NCBI GenBank assembly: GCA_007119395.1
Contig: SKPS01000107.1
Span: 1 to 6,710 of the forward strand
Length of the DNA stretch: 6,710 nucleotides
From: Lentimicrobiaceae bacterium
GTDB lineage: Bacteria > Bacteroidota > Bacteroidia > Bacteroidales > SKPS01
Direction of reading: 5' to 3'
Shown: positions 1 to 6,303 of the stretch, in pieces
Numbering within the stretch: the stretch's first letter is position 1
Layout: every line of letters starts with the position of its first letter
Made by a program: the position numbers and the translations under genes
The notes under the pieces: generated by a model
Told to the model about the DNA's origin: nothing
Seen by the model: only the letters and a program-made list of their open reading frames with translations
Database searches by the model: none

Positions 1-51
1 AAAATGAAAGACATGTTGTGGGCAGCACTTAATCAAGAGAATTGGTCATGA
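1..51 (+). CDS. C-terminal end of an unidentified upstream gene (partial)
   Basis: Reading from base 1, frame 1 stays open for 16 codons (ending ...LNQENWS) and stops at TGA 49-51; the other two plus frames close early. The stop overlaps the ATG of the PAP2 gene at 48-50 in an ATGA arrangement, which is typical of translationally coupled genes in one operon. That overlap is the main reason to believe the fragment is coding. Sixteen residues are too few to assign a family. The fragment cannot be distinguished from a chance open stretch except by the overlap. Confidence 0.5.
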   Translation, partial: KMKDMLWAALNQENWS

Positions 52-614
52 TAGAATTTCTGAATGAACTTGATACCAACTTGTTTTTGTTTCTTAACGG
101 GCTCAACCATCACCTGGTTGACCCGGTTATGGTGGTGATCTCAGCGAAAATGACCTGGGTGCCCCTCTATGCGGTCATCATGGGTTTGTTGATTTATTAC
201 TTTCGTTACCGCGCCTGGATATGGGTGGCGGCAGCTCTTTTAACACTGGCCTTCACTGATTTGGGCTCAGTTCACCTTTTTAAAAATGTGTTTGAACGGC
301 TTCGCCCATGCCATGAGCCACTGTTGCAGGAGCTCGTGCACATAGTGAATAACCGCTGCGGTGGGCAATATGGCTTTATCTCTTCACATGCCGCCAATAC
401 GTTTGGTTTTGCATCCCTGATGGCGCGCGCCTTTAAGCACCGCATCCCGTGGTTGGGATACGCATTGTACGGGTGGGCCGGTGTGGTCAGTTACAGCCGG
501 ATATACCTCGGAGTGCACTACCCCGCTGATATCATCGTAGGTGCCATGTGGGGAATCGCTGGTGGGTGGATCATCTGGTGGCTCGCCACTAAAAGCCAGA
601 CTCTTTTCCGGTAA
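48..614 (+). CDS. PAP2-family membrane phosphatase
   Basis: Integral-membrane phosphatase of the PAP2/type 2 phosphatidic acid phosphatase superfamily, 188 aa, a usual length for the small bacterial members. All three signature blocks are visible: KX6RP (K79...R86-P87), a variant of PSGH reading I-S-S-H (H114), and SRX5HX3D (S150-R151...H157...D161). H114 and H157 should be the catalytic histidines, with H157 the nucleophile. Hydrophobic stretches near 37-52, 56-73, 134-150 and 160-178 give a polytopic protein with the active site facing the periplasm. Family substrates include undecaprenyl diphosphate, lipid A phosphates and phosphatidylglycerol phosphate; the sequence does not choose among them. 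An in-frame TTG at 42 is also possible, but ATG 48 is preferred because it overlaps the preceding stop. No strong ribosome-binding site is seen, consistent with coupling. The 3' end overlaps the convergent flavoprotein gene by 26 nt. Confidence 0.9.
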   Translation: MIEFLNELDTNLFLFLNGLNHHLVDPVMVVISAKMTWVPLYAVIMGLLIYYFRYRAWIWVAAALLTLAFTDLGSVHLFKNVFERLRPCHEPLLQELVHIVNNRCGGQYGFISSHAANTFGFASLMARAFKHRIPWLGYALYGWAGVVSYSRIYLGVHYPADIIVGAMWGIAGGWIIWWLATKSQTLFR

Positions 615-1053
615 ACTCTTCTACATCAACCTTGTAAACACAAACATCCATCACAGCAGGCATGTTGTACTCATAGTCATCGCGCCCTGTATACTGTCGC
701 ATGATGATGTTTAAAATGCGCTGCTTCTCTTCAGGATCTTCAATAAAAACAACCTTGCCAAAAGCCAGTACACTGCGAAATCGCATACTGTAACTGCATG
801 CTACCTCTTCGTTGGTGAACTTGAGCTGGTGGTCGGTGCTGAAAGCGATACATACTTCCGGATTCTGTCGCAAAATATCGATCTTTTTTCCAACGCCTGC
901 AGAATGCAGATAGATGGTTCCCGACTCATGTCCGAAGTTGAAAGGCAAAACATAGGGTTTGCCTTCAGGATCCACCATGCCGATATAGCACACCTGGCAG
1001 TTTTTTATCACGTCATGAACTCTTTTGGGGTCGTTGAAAGTAACTTTTCTCAT
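589..1053 (-). CDS. Pyridoxamine 5'-phosphate oxidase-like (Nim-type) FMN-binding protein
   Basis: Small cytoplasmic split-barrel flavoprotein of 154 aa in the PNPOx-like family, closest by eye to the Nim (5-nitroimidazole reductase-like) group. The pattern is clear: an N-terminal helix, then the first strands (C22-YIGMVD), PYVLPFNFG near 33-41, the LHSAGVGKKID block (H50, K56, K57, D59) that in Nim-type proteins contacts the flavin phosphate, a CSYSMRFRSV strand, and a helix with EEKQRILNIIMRQY. Members bind FMN or related cofactors and are often called nitroimidazole-resistance proteins by homology. Most have no proven substrate, so drug resistance should not be assumed. There is no signal peptide. 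It is the last gene of the minus-strand group, 20 nt after the ankyrin gene stop, and its TAG at 589-591 lies inside the 3' end of the convergent PAP2 gene. Confidence 0.88.
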   Translation of the reverse strand: MRKVTFNDPKRVHDVIKNCQVCYIGMVDPEGKPYVLPFNFGHESGTIYLHSAGVGKKIDILRQNPEVCIAFSTDHQLKFTNEEVACSYSMRFRSVLAFGKVVFIEDPEEKQRILNIIMRQYTGRDDYEYNMPAVMDVCVYKVDVEEFTGKESGF

Positions 1054-1073
1054 TACAGATTGATGTTTAACGG

Positions 1074-1709
1074 TTATTGTAATATCTCCAGCACCTGCAT
1101 ATGCCCTTGCTCACGGGCAAAGTGTGCAGCGCACCGGTCATTGATATCGGTCAAAATTTTGTTGGCGCCGTTACTGAGGAGCAGTTTCACCAATGCGGCA
1201 TGCCCCTCTTCGGCTGCAACCATCAAAGGGGTATATCCTTTACCCTCTACATGATGGTTCACATTTGCTCCATGTTTGATGAGCAGTTGACTGATCTCAA
1301 CAGAAGTGCTCAGCATCAAGGCAGTCCACCCTTTGTTGTCGGTATCGTTTGGTTTGCCTCCTCTTCGTAGCAACCATTTCACCATATTGGTCTGGCCGTT
1401 TTGCACAGCCAGCATCAGGGCGGTTTCGCCCATAAAGTTTTTCCTGTGGAGGTCTGCGTTGCGGCGCACCAGAAACCTGGTTACTCGGAGATGCCCGTTG
1501 GCAGCGGCGACCATAAGAGCAGTCTGCTGCAAACGATCCAACGTGTCAATGGTGGGCTGCTGCTGAAGAATCTGCCGCACCATTCGGAGATCCCCTTCAG
1601 CCGCTGCCTGATGCAGTGCGGGTGTCTGACCTCCGGAGGCATATTGAGAAATGCTTATCAGAAATAAAATCACAAGCAACTTCATAAATCGTCTGGAGTG
1701 TCTGTTCAT
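1074..1709 (-). CDS. Exported ankyrin-repeat protein
   Basis: A 211-aa protein made of a signal peptide and ankyrin repeats with nothing else. The N-terminus is basic then hydrophobic (KLLVILFLISIS at 10-21), with likely cleavage near A24-S25-G26, which places it in the periplasm or outside. About six repeats follow, at roughly 29-57, 59-91, 92-124, 125-154, 157-188 and a partial capping repeat at 190-211. The TALM/TPLM-A and hydrophobic LL..GA.. repeat cores are plain. Repeat 4 is about three residues short between its TALM and LLIKHGANVN parts. Ankyrin repeats bind proteins and have no enzymatic activity of their own, so its partner defines its role. It begins 41 nt after the stop of the exported hydrolase gene and ends 20 nt before the flavoprotein gene. 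An alternative ATG at 1683-1685 (residue 9) would give a shorter but still good signal peptide. Neither start has a strong Shine-Dalgarno. Confidence 0.9.
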   Translation of the reverse strand: MNRHSRRFMKLLVILFLISISQYASGGQTPALHQAAAEGDLRMVRQILQQQPTIDTLDRLQQTALMVAAANGHLRVTRFLVRRNADLHRKNFMGETALMLAVQNGQTNMVKWLLRRGGKPNDTDNKGWTALMLSTSVEISQLLIKHGANVNHHVEGKGYTPLMVAAEEGHAALVKLLLSNGANKILTDINDRCAAHFAREQGHMQVLEILQ

Positions 1710-1750
1710 GTCAATAGTTTATGATGGTAAAATTAGATAAATCCCCGGAA

Positions 1751-3145
1751 TCACTCTATCCGGTTTAATGTAGCATGAATGGTGTTCAGATAGCTGTTTA
1801 CATGGTAACTGTAATGCTTGAGTCTTTCTGCAAGCACATTGGTCAATTCATCCAATGCTTCCACTCCTTTCTCTTCAACAATTATCACAGAAAGGCTGTA
1901 GAGATTTTCCATCTCAGCCACTTCCACATTGGGGTTGTGCACCAGGCGGTGGGGCATGTTTCGGGCCAGGGTGTTGTCGACTTGCACAGCCGCTGCTGCC
2001 GATTCGGCGGAGGCGTGATTCCATAAAAAGTCCAGATCATACGTTGCCAACTCTGCTGGCGTTGAGAGCGCTGCCAGAAACGGATGATCGAGATGTTGCT
2101 GTTCAGGAGTATTCAAGGTCAGTTCAAGCTGCAATGCCTCAAAAACAGTATGCCTGTTTGACACCAGTTGAACAGCATTGTTTCTGGCGCGTGGCATACC
2201 CAGTATGGCGAGAGTGTTGATTCTGATCATCCTGCAGGTGCTCACACCGGGAAGGGGTTTCATATGGTAAGGCATCGAAACATCCCCCACGTAGTGCATC
2301 CCCCACCCCATAAAGCGCCACCCCCAATAGGGCTGATTGTTTTGAAAAGCGAACTCAGAGAGGGCTTTGTAGAGGAAAATCCTGTGGTCGATCCAGGTTC
2401 TTCTCAAGAAGGGGCCAGCCCTATACAAGATACCTGCTTCGTGGTAGAAGCCCATATGGAATGGAGCCTGACTGCTATACTCCAGGTTTGGGTTTCCAAA
2501 TGACTGTTTTCCAAATCCGTAGATCAAGCCGTGCGCTGTCCCGTTGTCTTCAAACAGACCCAGGTCAAAACCGAAATCGGGTTCGTCGGTTGCGGTGGCC
2601 AGTACATCCAATGGATTCACCATGTCACCCTCCTGAACAGCGTAGTAGTGGTGGTATTGAAACGATCTGACATCAGCCAGCGAGGTCAGTTGCCCGGGCC
2701 CAATCGTGGCCCCCGTTGGCTCATCATCACCGGGTAGCTTTTGCAGGTATAGTTGGACTCCCATCTGTGGATTGATCCGGATCGCATGAAAAAAGCGGGT
2801 AAGAATATCATCGGGGTCTCCTGTGGCCTGAAACGTGAGTTCGTCTGGCCGTGGGGCATAATGGGGAAGGTTCTCCCGTGCCCACGCTTCGTGCTGCATC
2901 AGAAACCCGGCAAGGTGATCCTCGGTGTCCTGAAGGAAGACCTGTAAACTCGTGACCGCCACAAGGCCATGTTGCTCCCATACCGGATTGTCCCTCACAG
3001 CCATAGCCGTTAGCTGCGGATGTGCGTTCCAACTGTAAAGTAAATGGAAAGGAATCAACATTAAAGAAAACAAGATTGCCAGGCCGGCTTTTTTTGTTTG
3101 CATGATCAATAGGGGTTTTTGATCTGTTTGGTAAACAAAGATCAT
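1751..3145 (-). CDS. Exported zinc-dependent phospholipase C / S1-P1 nuclease-fold hydrolase
   Basis: A 464-aa secreted protein whose metal-site layout matches the zinc PLC/S1-P1 nuclease superfamily. In the family, the mature N-terminal Trp, His and Asp side chains bind three zinc ions. Here a signal peptide ends ...LLYS and the next residue is W39, then H42. The central motif H284-x3-D288-x5-H294 (HYVGDVSMPYH) and the later H332-x3-E336 (HTVFE) have the same internal spacing as H118/D122/H128 and H142/E146 of Bacillus cereus PLC. D187 or D190 and H230 or H235 are candidates for the remaining ligands. It is much longer than classical PLC (about 245 aa mature), with extra sequence between W39 and about residue 185 and a 38-residue gap between H294 and H332. 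The substrate (phospholipid or nucleic acid) cannot be decided by eye. ATG at 3101-3103 (residue 15) would give a more standard signal peptide and may be the true start. First gene of a probable three-gene operon. Confidence 0.82.
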   Translation of the reverse strand: MIFVYQTDQKPLLIMQTKKAGLAILFSLMLIPFHLLYSWNAHPQLTAMAVRDNPVWEQHGLVAVTSLQVFLQDTEDHLAGFLMQHEAWARENLPHYAPRPDELTFQATGDPDDILTRFFHAIRINPQMGVQLYLQKLPGDDEPTGATIGPGQLTSLADVRSFQYHHYYAVQEGDMVNPLDVLATATDEPDFGFDLGLFEDNGTAHGLIYGFGKQSFGNPNLEYSSQAPFHMGFYHEAGILYRAGPFLRRTWIDHRIFLYKALSEFAFQNNQPYWGWRFMGWGMHYVGDVSMPYHMKPLPGVSTCRMIRINTLAILGMPRARNNAVQLVSNRHTVFEALQLELTLNTPEQQHLDHPFLAALSTPAELATYDLDFLWNHASAESAAAAVQVDNTLARNMPHRLVHNPNVEVAEMENLYSLSVIIVEEKGVEALDELTNVLAERLKHYSYHVNSYLNTIHATLNRIE

Positions 3146-3355
3146 ACTTTTTGGGGTAATGACACACTGTCAGCCCACAGATTTTTCTGCGAAGTCTCAA
3201 AGTCATCTCTTTAACAGGGATATAGGAGGTTGTGTTCTGCAAAAATGATGTTTGGCAGAAAAACATACCATAATAATATACAACCTATTCTTCTGTTGTG
3301 TATTTTTATCGGTTGCTAATGGTATCACTCTCCATGTTGTTGCAAAGTTGCACGC
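3146..3355. other. Divergent intergenic region between the hydrolase and Omp85 genes
   Basis: This spacer should hold the promoters of both the minus-strand operon and the plus-strand barrel gene, since the two genes diverge. No perfect TAnnTTTG box was found on either strand. Near matches are TATTTTTA at 3301-3308 (+) and GATCTTTG on the minus strand at 3143-3136; neither has a convincing upstream TTG at the right distance. A perfect AGGAGG lies at 3224-3229 without a well-spaced start codon. A 24-codon open stretch runs 3245-3319 (+). I see no strong inverted repeat or operator. Confidence 0.4.
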
Positions 3356-3361
3356 AGGGAG
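3356..3361 (+). promoter_or_regulatory. Ribosome-binding site deciding the Omp85-like start
   Basis: AGGGAG lies 8 nt before ATG 3370-3372. It favours this start over the upstream in-frame GTG at 3298 and ATG at 3319, and the resulting protein begins with a standard basic then hydrophobic signal peptide. Confidence 0.55.
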
Positions 3362-3369
3362 CATCTATA

Positions 3370-4740
3370 ATGAAAGAAATGGAAAAAATGAGAACACACA
3401 ACAGGTTGGTATTGATTATTTTCGGGTTGTTTTTCAGTCTTTTTATTGGTGTTGTTCAAGGACAGGAGTCAACAGAGCAGGATTCCCAACAGGTTAAGGA
3501 GGGGTTGACGTTTGGGTTGCTTCCTGCGATTTCATACAACTCTGACTTGGGTGTACAGTATGGTGGTGTGGTAAACTTCTTCCAGTTTGGTGATGGCAGC
3601 ACCTACCCCAAGTACCGTCACTCGCTCTATTTTGAGTGGTCAAGATATACCAGGGGGAGTGGCATCAACAGGGTTTTCTATGATTCTGAGTATCTGATTC
3701 CCGGTCTCCGGCTGACTGCTGATTTGGCCTATTTACCGGATCAGGCGCTTGATTTCTATGGTTTCAACGGATACGAGGCGGTGTACCATCCCACCTGGGA
3801 GGAGACGGGTCATGCGGATTACCGTAGCAGGATGTTTTACCGGCATCAGCGAAACACCTTTCGGTCTTTTGTTGACTTGCAGGGAGCTATCCGGGAGACT
3901 GACTTCCGGTGGATTGCCGGTTTGGGGTTGATGCACAACAGTGTTGCTTCTGTTGACCTTGACAGACTGAATGAGGGGCAAGAGGGTGACGACATTCTTC
4001 CGGATATTCCCGGGCTGTATGATAAGTATGTTGAATGGGGTATCATCCCTGATAATGAGAAAGATGGGGGATGGTCGAACAATATCAAATTGGGTTTGAT
4101 ATACGACACCCGTGATTTCGAGCCCAACCCGATGGACGGTGTGTGGAGTGAAATTGTCTTTTTTGCAGCACCCGGGTTTTTGGGCAATGGGGATTTGGGC
4201 TTTACGAGGATTTCGGCAACGCACCGGCACTATTTTACGTTGATAAAAGAGAAGCTCTCCTTTGTATACCGGGTCAGTGGGCAAGGCACCCTGTTCGGGA
4301 AAACTCCTTTTTTCATGCAGCCCTATATGATTACATCATTTAACCCGTCGGTAACGGCTGATGGGCTTGGGGGTGCCAAGAACGTAAGGGGGATGGTTCG
4401 CAACCGGGTGGTAGGTGATGCCGTGGTGTTCGGTAATGCTGAGATTCGCTGGAAGTTTTACCGCACTGTCGTTTTAAAGCAAAACATCTACCTGGCATTG
4501 AATTTTTTCACGGATGGGGGGCAAGTGATTCGCGGGATTGACTTCTCAAAGGATGGTGTGCCTGAAGAGGAGCGGGAGCTCTATTTCGACCCCGGTGCAG
4601 AGAAGCTCCATCTCACAGCCGGTGCCGGACTGCGCATCGTATTAAACGAGAACATTATTCTGGCCAGTGATCACGGGAGAGCATTCGATTCAAGAGACGG
4701 GGAGTCCGGCACTTACATAGGCCTCAATTACCTCTTTTAG
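3370..4740 (+). CDS. Omp85/BamA-TamA-like outer-membrane beta-barrel protein without POTRA domains
   Basis: A 456-aa outer-membrane barrel of the Omp85 (bacterial surface antigen) superfamily. From ATG 3370 it has a signal peptide (hydrophobic 13-29, likely cleavage after V-Q-G31), a short acidic linker, then alternating aromatic-rich strands to the C-terminus. Supporting marks are V339-R340-G341-M342, which fits the VRG[FY] motif of the Omp85 loop 6, the glycine-rich strand before it, and the final strand TYIGLNYLF ending in Phe, the signal for insertion by the BAM machinery. There is no room for POTRA repeats; POTRA-less Omp85 proteins are known in Bacteroidota, mostly of unknown function. 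It is therefore not BamA itself. It could be a lipid or protein translocation pore or a structural barrel. The frame is open back to GTG 3298, but the Shine-Dalgarno and signal peptide favour 3370. It diverges from the hydrolase operon and precedes lpdA by 128 nt. Confidence 0.82.
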   Translation: MKEMEKMRTHNRLVLIIFGLFFSLFIGVVQGQESTEQDSQQVKEGLTFGLLPAISYNSDLGVQYGGVVNFFQFGDGSTYPKYRHSLYFEWSRYTRGSGINRVFYDSEYLIPGLRLTADLAYLPDQALDFYGFNGYEAVYHPTWEETGHADYRSRMFYRHQRNTFRSFVDLQGAIRETDFRWIAGLGLMHNSVASVDLDRLNEGQEGDDILPDIPGLYDKYVEWGIIPDNEKDGGWSNNIKLGLIYDTRDFEPNPMDGVWSEIVFFAAPGFLGNGDLGFTRISATHRHYFTLIKEKLSFVYRVSGQGTLFGKTPFFMQPYMITSFNPSVTADGLGGAKNVRGMVRNRVVGDAVVFGNAEIRWKFYRTVVLKQNIYLALNFFTDGGQVIRGIDFSKDGVPEEERELYFDPGAEKLHLTAGAGLRIVLNENIILASDHGRAFDSRDGESGTYIGLNYLF

Positions 4741-4742
4741 TG

Positions 4743-4763
4743 GTTGCCACTGATGTGGGCAAC
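4743..4763 (+). terminator. Small hairpin just after the Omp85 stop, possible weak terminator
   Basis: GTTGCC at 4743-4748 pairs perfectly with GGCAAC at 4758-4763. With one bulged G the stem can add AC/GT (4749-4750 with 4755-4756) around a TGAT loop. It begins 2 nt after the stop codon, a usual place for a terminator. No T-run follows, so intrinsic termination would be weak at best. Confidence 0.25.
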
Positions 4764-4774
4764 TCAATAATGTG

Positions 4775-4782
4775 TACCTTTG
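4775..4782 (+). promoter_or_regulatory. Bacteroidota-type -7 promoter box (TAnnTTTG) for lpdA
   Basis: TACCTTTG matches the primary-sigma -7 consensus TAnnTTTG of Bacteroidota at every fixed position. It lies 86 nt before the lpdA ATG, so the leader would be about 80 nt. The -33 element (TTG about 20 nt upstream) is poor: the region around 4751-4757 reads TGATGTG. This box is also the best single phylum marker in the window. Confidence 0.5.
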
Positions 4783-4868
4783 CCCGTTGTTGTGTTGCGT
4801 TGCTGTTTGCAAGGCATTCCGACTCGATATCAAACAATTGAATTGCAAATTAAAATGATATATCAGGT

Positions 4869-6260
4869 ATGAATTACGATGTGATTGTTATTGGAAGTGG
4901 TCCCGGCGGTTATGTTGCCGCGATCCGGGCTTCACAGTTGGGTTTGCGCACCGTTGTAGTGGAGCGTTCAGAGCTGGGGGGTATTTGTCTTAACTGGGGG
5001 TGTATCCCTACCAAAGCGTTGCTGAAAAGTGCACAGGTATTCAAGATGGCCAGCCATGCCGCAAACTATGGCGTTGTGGTAGAGGGAGCGGTGACACCTG
5101 ACCTGGGTGCCATGGTTGATCGCAGCCGTGAAGTGGCAGGAGGAATGAGCAAAGGGATTCAGTACCTGTTCAAGAAAAACAAAGTGGATCATATTGCCGG
5201 AACAGGGATGCTCACACCTGATAAAAAAGTTCGGGTAACCGATGACAGCGGCAATGAGCAGGTGCTTGAAGCCAAACATATCATTCTGGCAACGGGAGCC
5301 CGTTCCCGTGAAATCACCGGACTGAAACAGGATGGGAAACGGGTGATCGGTTACCGTGAAGCCATGACCCTGAAAAAGCAACCCGCCTCTATGGTGGTGG
5401 TAGGCTCAGGTGCCATCGGCAGTGAGTTTGCCTGGTTCTATTCAACAATAGGTACTAAAGTCACACTGGTAGAGTATATGCCAACCATCCTCCCTTTTGA
5501 AGATGAAGAGGTTTCAAAACAGGTTGAAAGAAGCTTTAAGAAAGGTGGAATGAAGGTGAAAACATCAGCTTCTGTAGAGTCGGTTGACACCTCAGGTGAG
5601 TTGTGCAAGGTCACCATCAAAACCAAGAAAGGTGAGGAGGTGATCGAAGCAGAGGTTGTGTTGTCCGCTGTTGGGGTTACAACTAATCTGGAAGGTTTGG
5701 GACTGGAAGATGCCGGTGTGGAGACTGCAGACGGAAAAGTGAAAACCGATGAATACTACCGCACCAATGTGCCGGGGGTGTATGCCATTGGTGATATAGT
5801 CAGAGGGCCGGCATTGGCTCATGTGGCTTCACACGAGGGAATCACCTGTGTAGAAGCCATCGCTGGCCACAACCCTGAACCGATCGACTATGGAAACATC
5901 CCGGGCTGTACATATACCCTTCCTGAAGTAGCTTCCGTAGGACTGACCGAAAAGCAGGCCATAGAGAAAGGGTATGAAATAAAGGTGGGTAAGTTCCCTT
6001 TTACTGCCAGCGGGAAAGCAAGCGCCTCTGGGTTTAAAGAGGGATTTGTCAAGGTGATCTTTGATGCCAAATATGGTGAGTGGCTCGGTGCACATATGGT
6101 GGGTGAGCATGTTACGGAGATGATTTCTGAAGTTGTGGTGGCCAGGAAACTGGAAACAACCGGACAGGAGATCATCAAGTCAGTGCATCCGCACCCAACT
6201 CTCTCAGAAGCCATTATGGAAGCAGTTGCTGCTGCATACGATGAAGTGATCCATATTTAA
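4869..6260 (+). CDS. lpdA: Dihydrolipoyl dehydrogenase (E3)
   Basis: Complete FAD-dependent dihydrolipoamide dehydrogenase, 463 aa, normal length. It reoxidises the lipoyl group of pyruvate, 2-oxoglutarate or branched-chain 2-oxoacid dehydrogenase complexes and of the glycine cleavage system, passing electrons to NAD+. Visible in order: FAD-binding G9-x-G11-x2-G14 with E32 for the ribose; the redox pair C40/C45 in GGICLNWGCIPTK; the ATG motif at 141-143; NAD-binding G179-x-G181-x2-G184 with E202 at the end of the second strand, which indicates NAD rather than NADP; the second FAD motif YAIGD (D309); and the interface domain ending in H440-P-H442-P-T with E447, the catalytic His-Glu pair. No E1, E2 or GcvH gene is nearby, so it is probably shared by several complexes. 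ATG 4869 gives the standard MNYDVIVIG start; only a weak AGG precedes it. Mercuric and glutathione reductase are excluded by the HPT...E ending and the overall pattern. Confidence 0.97.
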   Translation: MNYDVIVIGSGPGGYVAAIRASQLGLRTVVVERSELGGICLNWGCIPTKALLKSAQVFKMASHAANYGVVVEGAVTPDLGAMVDRSREVAGGMSKGIQYLFKKNKVDHIAGTGMLTPDKKVRVTDDSGNEQVLEAKHIILATGARSREITGLKQDGKRVIGYREAMTLKKQPASMVVVGSGAIGSEFAWFYSTIGTKVTLVEYMPTILPFEDEEVSKQVERSFKKGGMKVKTSASVESVDTSGELCKVTIKTKKGEEVIEAEVVLSAVGVTTNLEGLGLEDAGVETADGKVKTDEYYRTNVPGVYAIGDIVRGPALAHVASHEGITCVEAIAGHNPEPIDYGNIPGCTYTLPEVASVGLTEKQAIEKGYEIKVGKFPFTASGKASASGFKEGFVKVIFDAKYGEWLGAHMVGEHVTEMISEVVVARKLETTGQEIIKSVHPHPTLSEAIMEAVAAAYDEVIHI

Positions 6261-6290
6261 CCGGGTGAAGAGTTTTAGTATTACTGATTG

Positions 6291-6295
6291 AGGAG
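6291..6295 (+). promoter_or_regulatory. Ribosome-binding site of rfbC
   Basis: AGGAG with an 8-nt spacer to ATG 6304. It is the clearest Shine-Dalgarno with a proper spacing in the window and fixes the rfbC start. The 43-nt gap from lpdA holds no hairpin, so read-through from lpdA is possible. Confidence 0.65.
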
Positions 6296-6303
6296 ATTTA
6301 TTC

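Noticed and set aside
576..591. Hairpin with TGGTGG/CCACTA-type arms at the PAP2-flavoprotein junction as a shared terminator
   Set aside because: The stem is short with one G-T pair and a CTCG loop, and no T-run follows it on either strand; the nearby A/T run is on the wrong side for the minus-strand transcript.
589..1053. Calling the flavoprotein a nitroimidazole-resistance gene (nim)
   Set aside because: Only family resemblance is visible. Most Nim-like PNPOx proteins are uncharacterised and divergent from proven resistance genes.
829..1254. Plus-strand open frame of 141 codons
   Set aside because: It runs antisense across two well-supported minus-strand genes, has no family resemblance and is rich in Cys and Ser, as shadow frames often are.
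1074..1709. Equating the ankyrin protein with the periplasmic AnkB partner of catalase
   Set aside because: No catalase or peroxidase gene lies in the window; the neighbour is a hydrolase.
3252..3497. Plus-strand open frame starting with a hydrophobic leader (TTG start)
   Set aside because: It overlaps the barrel gene out of frame, its later part is unstructured by eye, and hydrophobic translation arises in all three frames of this T-rich stretch.
4783..4812. TTG/TTGC-rich run in the lpdA leader as a repeat element or riboswitch
   Set aside because: The units are irregular and too short, and I could not draw a stable fold for the leader.
4968..6214. Several minus-strand open frames opposite lpdA
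   Set aside because: lpdA is fully accounted for by conserved motifs; the antisense frames show no recognisable domain or initiation signal.
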